A stretch of 64,000 nt of DNA from Trichoplax sp. H2 (Eukaryota; Placozoa; Uniplacotomia; Trichoplacea), in NCBI GenBank assembly GCA_003344405.1, contig NOWV01000088.1, forward strand, positions 248,001 through 312,000. The letters are read 5' to 3'. The position numbers and the translations under genes were made by a program. This document shows, piece after piece, positions 52,277 to 62,458 of this stretch. Numbering within the stretch: position 1 is the stretch's first letter; every line of letters starts with the position of its first letter. A model generated the notes under the pieces. It made no database searches and was not told the origin of the DNA. It was given only the letters and a program-made list of their open reading frames with translations.

Positions 52277-52621
52277 CCTAAGCTCCTTCCTAAAACAGAT
52301 CGTATGATACATTCAGTCGTTCGTCTCCTATCCACATTGATCAACAAGCCATCCTTGATTCGATTGCTGTTGTACCTGTCATTCTGCCAGTCTATCGGTC
52401 ATTTTGGATTTGAATCCTGTTTTGACGATGGAGTTGGGAGCTGATTTCCAGCTGGGCCATTCCACCAGCAACCTCCTCTCCTCGTGGATCTTGCACTACT
52501 CTAACCAATTGGTCATGCGCTTTCCTACTCCCGTCCATGATTGTATCCAACAGAGTGGATCGTTCACCATGGTTAGACTGACTGGTAGTCACTACGTCAC
52601 TACACGCACGTTCTCCAACAG

Positions 52622-53310
52622 CTGTGTGTTAACTTAAGAGACCGTTAGCCCAGTGTTGTAGCAAGATACAACACTAGGGATGGACTACTGCGTCACCGCT
52701 GTGTGTTAACTAAAGAGACCGTTAGCCCAGTGTTGTAGCAAGATACAACACTAGGGATGGACTACTGCGTCACCACTGTGTGTTAACTAACTAACTAACT
52801 AAAAAGAGACCGTTAGCCCAGTGCTGTAGCAAGATACAACACTAGGGATGGACTACTGCGTCACCACTGTGTGTTAAGAAACCCTCAGGCCAGTGTTATA
52901 GCAAGATACAATACCGGCCGAGTGGACTACTGCGCCACCACTGTGTGTTAACTAAGAGACCCTTAGCCCAGTGTTGTAGCAAGATACAACACTAGGGATG
53001 GACTACTGCGCCACCACTGTGTGTTAACTAAAAAAGAGACCCTCATCCCAGTGTTGTAGCAAGATGCAATACTAGGAATTGGACTACTGCGTCACCACTG
53101 TGTGTTAAGAAACTCTTAGGCCAGTGTTGTAGCAAGATACAATACCGGCCGAGTGGACTACTGCGCCACCACTGTGTGTCAACAGACCCTTAGCCCAGTG
53201 TTGTAGCACCATACAATACCGTACATACTGCGTGTCAAGTGTCAAGACACCCGTCGCCCAGCACCATACAATACCGGGCGAGTGGACTACTGCGTCACCA
53301 CTGCGTGCTT
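52622..53310. repeat. Minisatellite, unit about 77 bp, eight to nine copies
   Basis: Copies begin with CTGTGTGTTAA near 52622, 52699, 52776, 52867, 52941, 53017, 53098 and 53172, and a decayed one lies near 53230. Each carries GAGACCNTTAGCCCAGTG, GTTGTAGCAAGATACAA and GGACTACTGCG(T/C)CACCAC. Within most units AGTGTTGTA and TACAACACT form a 9-bp stem around GCAAGA. A variant ending TACCGGCCGAGT replaces the right arm in some units. One junction has an extra CTAACTAACTAA expansion. Open frames here are repeat artefacts. Confidence 0.92.
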
Positions 53311-53841
53311 GTATTATCGTTCTGCAAGACAATGGTGACGATGACAATCTGTCAGAACGTACCAACTACGCCATACTCACTCTCGATTGTGTAGTGACTG
53401 TCTTGAGGTGTCACCCTAGTTGAGTCACAGCGGAAGCGGACGTCTTCCCCTCTAGATATACAACTGTACAGACTGAAGGACAATGCCGGTCCATGGAGCG
53501 TCGTAGGCTGGACCAAAGTGACGCGCGTTGGTGTCATCGATAGTAGCGACAGTATACAACGCCGGCCATCGTCAAGGTTACTGTCATGGCGGGCAAGAGG
53601 GGATTGGATGCTGGATGGGCTTTAAATAGGCTTTGCCAAGTGGCAAGAAATTTAGTTTCCATAAAGTTGTTTCCTTCATGTCCTTCTTGTGGTGGTGTTA
53701 TTGAATATCTTGTTTCTACGTTCCGTCTGCAATTGAAGGATTGCAGTCTAGCCTGAATAGGCTGTTTACGTTCTTGGTATTGAAAATTAAAAATTCCATC
53801 GCCAACAACATTTATTACTTCAAGCTTTCGAGGTACATCTT

Positions 53842-53853
53842 CCCCCCCCCCCC
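53842..53853 (+). repeat. Poly-C homopolymer
   Basis: A run of about twelve C residues after ACATCTT. Its length in the assembly should be treated as approximate. Confidence 0.85.
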
Positions 53854-54433
53854 TAAAACTAAAATCAATCCATCAACAACAAGTTGATTTACATGTTGTC
53901 TAGGCTTTCCTTTTGCCCATCAACAACAACAGTACTACTGTAGTTGGCTAGAAGGATACCATATGATTTGGATTGCTGTACAACATGGAATGAGGGTAGT
54001 ACGAGGATTGTATTCTACTTGACGACAACGCTATTCCATCAACATGCATCGCTTGATGGCGGTCCAACCAAGGCAATCCATGATCGTCCATCATCATCCA
54101 TCATCGTTAGTCATGGAAAGCCATCTCCAATCCATAATCCCAATCATGCCACACTTTTTTCTTTTTTGCCTATACCAACTTTCAAATGGATTGGCTAGAA
54201 TCATGGAATGGAAAGAGAATGCACTTGCATTTTTCATGTGCATCGCTACTCGTTGTCGGTCATTTTGATAGTCATCCTCTGCCAACCATGCATAAAAAAA
54301 AAGTCATCCATGATGGAATAAATTGTATCCAGCAATGGGGTAGTTGTTCTTCCACAGTTTAATCGTTGCCATATTTTTTTCTTCACTCATGACCAAAGAA
54401 TGAGAACTTGTAGCCTTTCCATTCCACAATGAC

Positions 54434-54466
<33 letters not shown>
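54434..54466 (+). repeat. (ATG)n microsatellite
   Basis: About eleven uninterrupted ATG/GAT triplets. They lie outside any gene model that I can support. Confidence 0.95.
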
Positions 54467-54469
<3 letters not shown>

Positions 54470-55234
54470 TGGTACAAGTGCGTATCCTAACCACTTTAAT
54501 CATAAGAATAAATCCATCCAACTAGACTGTACTCGGAGGACGATTGGAAAAGGGAAAAAAAATGACAGCATACCCAACAACCAACTTTACTGACGTGATC
54601 GTCCTGCACAATGGTCTATGCTATCGACAGTAGTAGGAAGAAGGAAATACTTTGAAATTGGATAGTAGAACAGGCTGATTGATCACTCCAAGTACAGTAT
54701 AGAAAGAAAAAAAAATGCAGATATCCGCTAATCAATGAATGCAAAACAACAACGACAATCGACTTGTATTAGTGGAGAAAGGATAGCCTCTTCTTTCTCC
54801 AATACAATTCATCAAGACGATGCCCCCAGGTTGTCCATAAAAGCCAATACTTGCCGCGATCAGCAGCATTGTAGTCGCTCCATTTCCCAGCAGGATTGAT
54901 GTTATTCCACACACTCAACTCTGCCTAAGCGATGCGTTCGTAAAAAGTACAAAATAAATGCTATTTTCATCATGCTAAGTTACGTCCCGTCCACAACTTG
55001 TCAACATCCAAATTGATGGATGCATCTCTACTCTTGCTATCTTGTACAATTCATTTGATAGACATTATCATCTTATTAAGCAACATCATCATCTCATCAT
55101 TCATTTCTTTAGTTACTATTTGCTAGGATCAATGACCATCAGTGGTAGAGATTGAAAGCTGTTGTGTGATTATTTGAAAATTTTTTTTTGCCATCATTTT
55201 GTGCTATCCATGATGAATTTGAATTGTTGTTGTT

Positions 55235-55395
55235 GGATATCGTGTACACTAGGCTATCCTAGCGTGCAAAAATCTTGTAAATAATATTGTTGAAACAGTG
55301 GTAACGCCAACCATGCCATTATGGCCTGTTCAACGATATTATTTTTCAACATTTTTGCAAAATCGGCTGGCCTAGTCCACACTACACGCTATCCA
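55235..55395. mobile_element. MITE-like imperfect inverted repeat, about 160 bp
   Basis: The left arm (GGATATCGTGTACACTAGGC, then GTGCAAAAATCTTG and AATAATATTGTTGAA) matches the reverse complement of the right arm (GGATAGCGTGTAGTGTGGAC, then TTGCAAAAATGTTG and AATAATATCGTTGAA). Arms are 65-75 bases with mismatches and small gaps, and the centre includes CCATGCCATTATGG. No transposase and no clear target-site duplication is visible. A decayed MITE is the simplest reading; a long transcribed hairpin is the alternative. Confidence 0.55.
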
Positions 55396-55551
55396 TCATC
55401 CAATAACCTTAACCTTATTAATGGATCATTACTCTTTATGCTAGGAACCATTGACGGTGCTTGCAAATACGACTTTAAGATATGCCGTTTTGATTTCTAA
55501 AGGTGGTATTTTAGCAGTCCATTTTGATCCCATTACAATAATTCAGGCAAG

Positions 55552-55646
55552 ATGTTGTTAACAAGAAAGACGATGATGAAACGTGCTCACTCTCGCAAAG
55601 AATCCCATTACAATTTGGCAAACAGGAGAGTCATCAAATTAATAAG
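55552..55646 (+). CDS. Candidate first coding exon of GABPA
   Basis: An ATG at 55552 opens 31 codons (MLLTRKTMMKRAHSRKE, then a basic stretch) up to AATAAG|GTAATA, exiting in phase 2. The first certain GABPA exon, at 56426, must be entered in phase 2, so the join is legal. There is no clear residue-level similarity to the GABPA N-terminus, which is poorly conserved, so this rests on phase and position only. Confidence 0.28.
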
Positions 55647-56425
55647 GTAATAACTAATTTGTAAGTCAATATTCCCTCAATGTATTTTACCGGCAACTGT
55701 TTTTCATCTAGAGATTGATTTTAATCGTTTCGTTAAGACAATAACCACCGTGATTGTCCATACTGTTAATGTTAGCTTACAAAATAAAATCCTTCATTTT
55801 CATCATTGCTATCCATCCCTTTCCAAGTTTACAAATGACTGTTCCCTTCATGTTGGCTATTTGAACGACATCTCTAGTCTTAGTACATGTTGCTAAAATG
55901 GTCGTAATAAAAGTACCATCTTATCCAGTGGTTACTTCTTACTAGATTAATTGGTTAACAACCAACTTTTGATCTAGGTATCATGATATCATCATTACCT
56001 AGCGTTAGTTGTAGGCATCTCAAGTTATTTCCGCTAACCGATACAGAAGATAGCAAAGAAGGAATACATCATTTTATCCCCAATCTAGGACAATTGTCGT
56101 CGTCCACTCGTCTATCGTAATTTGTACCATTTGTAGCACCATTTTTTTAACGTCTATGTTAGAAACATCTATATACACTATCCACTCGTCCAGGTGATAT
56201 AGAAAATAAAAGTACCCTTTCAAATGGGAGATTATTGTTATTTCAAATTGTTGGCTTACAAACCCATTCTACCCTTTATTGACTATTGAACTCCAATACA
56301 AGTCAAAGGGTATCCCCCCCAAAAACAGCAACAGTTCATGTTCTCTTTTGCAGTAGTTCCATTTCTATTTCAATTGGATGCCGTTACCATCATGATCAAT
56401 ATTATTATTATGTGTATTTCTGTAG

Positions 56426-59400
56426 GGATGGAGCAGTAGAACCACCTCATGTTATTCTAGAAATAGAGCCGACATGTTTGCCTTATAGGATTCGTGACCT
56501 ACTGTGCAATTGTTTCAAGACTGATTTTTCCCATCACGCGATCTATTTTCGTGGTAAAAGAGTAAGTTTGATGATTATGATATTCTGTATGGCTAGTTTG
56601 AGAAAGGATTGAATGATATCAAGTCTTGTTGATGCCATTAAAGGCACGATACATGTATTTTTTGGCAGTTCTAATTTCCTTCGCGTGCTCAATCTTGTAT
56701 GCCATTGTCGACCCCTTGAACTTTCATTTCTTTCAGCAATCTATCACCATGTTTCCTTTTGTCGTCATTTTCCTATCATAATACCCTCCAGAGTATTATA
56801 ATCAAGTCAATTGCCATGATACATCAGGAAATCAACATTGGATATTATTCAGTATCTATTTACTAAACAGAAACTATAGTCTTCTAGGCAATTTCATCAT
56901 CCTTTTCTTACAATAATGTTTCGTAGGGAACGAGATCTACTGTATTTTCTCCAATTAATTGAAACAAAGAAATAATGCAACTCTGATTTACGTAGCCAAA
57001 TAGGTCGCAATGGCTTCTATTCAATGCCATAGGTAGTACAGCATAAGAGAATACCTAGGATATACAGTGTATAGAATGCTACATTCAATTCTTCTCCTTT
57101 TAATGATCAAGTCCATAGACTGCTAGTGGACTCGTTAGTAAAATAGCGTTCAATTATTTCTATCCCAGTCTATTATTTTTGCCACTATCGTGCAGTATCA
57201 ATTGGCGGTCATAGCGGCAAGTTATTTGGGGGTCCATGACTGTAACCCAATACCTTTTTAATGCGATGATAAATACTTTCTTTCTGCTACTTTTCAGTAT
57301 GATAGTTGGAGTAGATGACAAGAAATTGCTTTCTTTCGTAAACGCAATAAATAAACTACGAATTGGTTTTTAGGGTATTACTGTAAACTTTGACTATCAT
57401 CATCGATTGGAAATCAATTCTATCCTTGTGCGCTTATACTGTATAGAATGATTGCAGAATGTTCGGATATCAATTTGAGTCATACTGTAGAAAGAATCGA
57501 GACTCCAATTCTATTCTGATGGATTACACTAGAATTAGCATGGATATAAACTGCACTTACTACGACATCTAACCATGATTAACTTACTTCATTCCGATAG
57601 GGGTTAAAGTAGAACCAAAAATTGACATTTACCTACTTTGATTTTGACTGCAGTCTACGCCTACTAGTTATTGTAGCCACCATCATGTTCATCTGTTGAC
57701 AACAGTCTTATGAACTACATGTAGTCTAGTTCAACCGTTGGTTTAAGTAGAAATATTGTTTCCATTGATAGACATGTTGATCATAGGCAGAATGAGGCTG
57801 TAGAAATCCGACATCAGCCCTAGACCAATCCTATTCCAATGTAGTATTAATATCAAAGTCAAATTATTTCGGCCGGTAAAGATGATGACCGCTGCCTTCA
57901 TGAGGCTCAACAGCATTGGTAAGCTGACTGGAAATAAGTGATTTTCGCTAATAGTCAGACTACCATCGCCATAGATTGAAATAGAATTGTAAACGCTTTA
58001 GACATAGGAAGAGGTCGATTGTAGTTGGATAGACTCAGTGCTGCTAATGATCAACCTTTCTACCCATCTGGATATCGACTACAGTCAGCANNNNNNNNNN
58101 NNNNNNNNNNATGGATTACACTAGAATTAGCATGGATATAAACTACACTTACTACGACATCCAACCATGATTAACTTACTTCATTCCGAAAGGGGTTAAA
58201 GTAGAACAAAAATTGACATTTACCTACTTTGATTTTGACTGCAGTCTACACCTACTAGATATTGTAGCCACCATCATGTTCATCTGTTGACAACAATCTT
58301 ATGAACTACATGTAGTCTAGTTAAACCGTTAGTTTATTCCAATATAGTATTAATATTAAAGTCAAATTATTTCGGCCGGTAAAGATGATGACCGCTGCCT
58401 TCATGAGGCTCAACAGCATTGGTAAGCTGACTGGAAATAAATGATTTTCGCTAATAGTCAGACTACCATCGCCATAGATTGAAATAGAATTGTAAACGCT
58501 TTAGACATAGGAAGAGGTCGATTGTAGTTGGATAGACTCAGTGCTGCTAATGATCAACCTTTCTACCCATCTGGATATCGACTACAGTCAGCAAAAATCC
58601 ATTTTGTTTTAATTTAGCGTATGTTAAAGTCTTAAGTGTTGCAAGACGTTGACATGCCGACTGTAGTCATAGTGATAAATGGTAACCCTACTAGTGTTGT
58701 ACTTAAAATAGACATACTATATTGAAAGTGCAAATTGGAAAATGTGTTTGTTGTCTTTTCACTTTGGTGCGATCTTGGTAGGATACTAGACTCGGCTAAT
58801 ATACTTTAAGAATAATACTTCCTTTTCAATGGAATCAAGTTCATGAATTTCATCATGCTTTTGTAATATTGTGGCGATAGCTACAGTATACTTTGTATCT
58901 TGGGTATTAATATCGATGTTTAGCCATTGGGTAAATCAACCAGTCGTTCCATCCTGAATCGTATTTGTCAGAAGGAAATTGCTAGTTAATTACCACTACA
59001 ATAGGACACTAATTTATACCTAGCGATAAAAGCAATTTCTATCCGTTTATCACACACACTCGCACAGTAAATAGAATTCGGCCACTTTCAAGTCCACTTC
59101 TGTACATTTCTTCAGTACAGGAAATACTCAGTTACCTTGTCGCTGATCTTAACAGTATATAATATTAGTGGATGATGCATGATTCAATATTGAATAATAG
59201 AACCATTTTATTTTAGCTAAACGAAGATCGACGTTTACGCGATCAAGGAATTGGCGATAACGAAGTTGTGAAACTAACTATCATTACGATTGAAGGTTAG
59301 GTCAAGATTTATATCTAGAAATTTTGTCTCCATTTTTTTTTTCCATCTTTCTATTCATCTATGAAATTATTCTTAACATCATGATCAGTATCCATAATCA

Positions 59401-62400
59401 TTGTTGTACTGTATGTATAGAATCGTTTAAACGCATAAAAGTTATAATCTTGACCTTGAAATGATGTTATTCTGAACTTACTTACCCTAGCAAATTAATT
59501 ATTCTTATATTTTACACTTCCTCAGCTTGCAGTTACGTACTCGAAAAATGTACATTATCTACAGTATATATATATATATTATACGTATATCGATCAGCAT
59601 GTACTCATGGTATGAGTATGTATAATTGATTTTCTTATAGAACCGAACGCAATCATCGAAATCATTGATGTAGATACTGCTATTAAAGGTAAGTCGACAA
59701 TTCTAAAACCCTTTTTTTTGTGAGGCTTAATTATTTTTCATTTATACTTAAATCTGTTCTTAATATCTCGTTCAAAGCATTGAAGCTAATCATACTAAAT
59801 TGTCTGGCTAGTTAAACATTTCGCATTTGCCATTAGATATATGTTTAGCGCTACATGCTTATATTAAGTTAGACAGAATTAAACGTAAATCATAATGAAA
59901 AATATGGACAATTGTTGATGGGCATTATTATTGTCTGACCAATCGAACTTTTTCTACTCAAGGGGTTAGCGTATATAATGTAATGTATAATGGCAACTAT
60001 AATGGCGGCTCAAATGGCGATCAAGGAACAAGTACAGGTACATCTTCAGGCGATGAGTTGCCCAGGCACGCGATGAAAAAAACGAAATTTACTGCAAATC
60101 ACTATTCAGAAGCTGGTATTCTACTACTTTTCAAGATTGAATTTTACGATCTCATCACGCTTGAATAGTTTCTTACTATTATAATTACATTATTACCATC
60201 TAGGAGATTCACCATCATCCGGTTCTTCGTCTTCGCTCTCGAGTACTAACTCGCAGAATGACTATATGACTCAATGGATGCTTTGCCAAAATTTTAAGAA
60301 AGAGCAAGAACGCCTTAGAATGCCTAATGGTCTGTATTATTAATATAAACATTGTCAATGATACTGATAAAGATACTTGTCATCAATACAGTATAGCTTA
60401 AAATCTGATTATAGAAGGGCTCTTGATATTAAATATCAACAATGACTACATATATTGAAATTTAGACCCACGAGATTGGAAAGTTTCGCATGCTGACCAC
60501 TGGTTAAATTGGGCTGCTCGGCAATTCGAAATAGAAGATTATGCGTTTATTGAGAGATTTCGTGGAATAGATGGGGAAGCGTTATGTGCTTTAGATCGTG
60601 ACAGCTTTATACGCAGAATGAATTCTCAAATCGGAGAAATGTTTTGGACCCACTTTGAATTGTTAAAGAAATGTACGATGCAGTCTATAATATATAACGG
60701 ATTTAAGCTAGTATTTCAAAAGCTAGTGAATTTGGTCATGCCGTATTTCTTGACCAATTACTTATTTTGTCATAGCTTCTATTCGAATACCATCTTTATC
60801 TGACAGAAAGAATTCACAAACTGATTACAAGCCAAATGGTGAGTATATTTGATTATTGAAATGGTTTGATAAATTTGTACATAGTGTAAATAATCAGAGT
60901 GGTAAATAGAATTACATTGACTTTATCGTTTAGGAGCTGTGTATATAGATTCACAGAACAATTACAAGCGAAATGGTAAATATTGATGATGGAATTCATG
61001 CGTTTCACTGCCAATAAATCTTATAGCATAATCTATGATTATATTATTCGTGCATCGTGTAAATAATTGTAGTGATAAATATAATTACTTGGACGTTATC
61101 GTTTAGGAGCTGTACATAACGATTCACAAAACAATTACAAGCAAAATGGTAAGTATTGATGATTGAAATGAATTGGTTTCGCTGTCAGCAAACCTTACAG
61201 TAGAATCTATGAATAAATTCGCGCTTAGTGCAAATAATGATAGTGGCAAATATAATCACATCGACTTTATCATTTAGGAGCTGTGTATAACGATTCACAA
61301 AGTAACCACAAGCAAAACGGTAAGTGTTGATGATTGAATTGAATTGATTTGTCTGTCTACCTCTTTACGGTATCATTGTGAATGAAATCGTGTACATTGT
61401 AAATGATTTGCGTGCGTAGTAACAAATATAGCCACATTTACTCTACGGTTTAGGAGCTGTATATGACGATTCGTCCGCAAGATTGTGCTCATTATCCAAT
61501 GGTAATAAACCAACGACTGAACATAGACTTCAACAACTCAACTCCCATTATCGTTAAGTTTCGTAGCTAAGTTATTTGCGTGTTTCTCTACTTATAATTA
61601 ATTTATCGATGCTCTGTTGTTATGATATTAATACGGCTATATTTCACTTTACTATTTAAGTAGCTAACTCAACCGAAAAAAAAATTGCTTCCACAAACGC
61701 GCGGTTACAGGAAAGACCATCACCTGGCAATAGAACAGGTCAGTATACGAAGCTGGTTTAATTATAATGCGGGATATCAAAAATTTAATGTAAATATATT
61801 TATAAACCAATACAGTAAAGTAATACTAGTCTTTAACCCAGAAATCCTTGTGATGGACTGCATAATATGATGTATTTGCGCAAGAAAAAATTATGTAATA
61901 AGATTAGTTGACTGATCAGAAGTAGTAACTTCGCAATCATACTGATAATATCAAATTTAAAATTTTATAGGTAATAATGGGCAAATTCAGTTATGGCAAT
62001 TCTTATTAGAATTGTTAACTGATAAAAATCATCGGCAAGCGATAAAATGGATTGGAACTGAGGGCGATTTTAAGTTGGTTGATCCTGAAAGGGTGGCCTA
62101 TCTTTGGGGACAGAGGAAAAATAAACCTGCTATGAATTACGAAAAATTAAGTAGGGCACTTAGGTACTATTATGACGGTGATATGATTCATAAAGTACAT
62201 GGGAAACGATTCGTATATAAATTTGTTTGTGATTTACGTTCACTGATTGGTTATTCGGCGGAAACTTTAAGTAAGTTGGTTGGGGAAGGTGACCAGGAAG
62301 ATGGTAAAAGAGAACTTAGTGATGATACCAGTGAGAGTAGCTCTTCTGCAATTAGCATATCGTCTAATGGCGTCAATCCCAATTCTACAAATTGTTGCGC

Positions 62401-62458
62401 TAGTAACACAAATGAAATTGTAGCTCCTACTAAACCCTTGTCAGCAGAGCTTCTATAG
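56426..62458 (+). CDS. GABPA: GA-binding protein alpha (GABPA) orthologue: OST, Pointed and ETS domains
   Basis: ETS-family activator that in animals pairs with GABPB and controls mitochondrial and housekeeping genes. Exons: 56426-56561, 59217-59295, 59641-59688, 59963-60115, 60204-60329, 60466-60682, 60807-60838, 60934-60975, 61107-61148, 61278-61319, 61454-61501, 61661-61738 and 61971-62458. All phases agree; about 510 residues without the first exon. Exons one to three give the ubiquitin-like OST domain ([58 protein letters not shown]). Then come a Gly/Asn/Ser linker, [11 protein letters not shown], and the Pointed domain ([31 protein letters not shown]). Five short repeated exons follow, then [19 protein letters not shown] and the ETS domain with [20 protein letters not shown] and [39 protein letters not shown] and the OST domain distinguish it from ETS1/2. 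Intron one (about 2.65 kb) contains the assembly gap. Confidence 0.95.
57519..58593. repeat. Near-identical duplication flanking an assembly gap
   Basis: 57519-58090 and 58111-58593 are the same sequence with a few substitutions; the right copy lacks about 90 bases found near 57743-57832 of the left. The left copy ends with GACTACAGTCAGCA exactly at the gap, and the right copy starts ATGGATTACACTAGA exactly after it. It lies inside GABPA intron one. A false duplication of two haplotypes is more likely than a real tandem repeat. Confidence 0.85.
58091..58110. other. Assembly gap (20 N)
   Basis: Twenty N bases. The fixed small size suggests a gap of unknown or nominal length between contigs. 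Confidence 1.
60807..61501 (+). repeat. Tandem array of duplicated micro-exons in GABPA
   Basis: Exon-plus-intron units of about 170 bp are repeated. Exons at 60934, 61107 and 61278 are each 42 bases and phase 1-1: TTTAG|GAGCTGT to AA(T/C)G|GTAA. They encode [26 protein letters not shown] and [13 protein letters not shown], each closed by a Gly codon across the junction. The unit at 60807 (32 bases) is a 5'-shortened relative ([10 protein letters not shown]), and that at 61454 (48 bases) is a diverged one ([15 protein letters not shown]). The introns also match each other (TGATGATTGAA, TTTATC(G/A)TTTAG), so the duplicated unit was exon plus intron. Confidence 0.92.

Larger units (their letters stand above)
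53311..55234. other. Intergenic with simple repeats
   Basis: No gene recognised. GC-richer sequence at 53310-53600 gives several overlapping short open frames on both strands, the pattern expected from low stop frequency rather than coding. It holds a poly-C run near 53842-53853 and an ATG-trinucleotide microsatellite near 54434-54466. Confidence 0.5.

Noticed and set aside
62012-62458. Reading the ETS-domain exon at 62 kb as a single-exon gene starting at the internal ATG
   Set aside because: The ETS domain begins upstream of that Met ([12 protein letters not shown]), preceded by a proper acceptor, so it is the last exon of GABPA.
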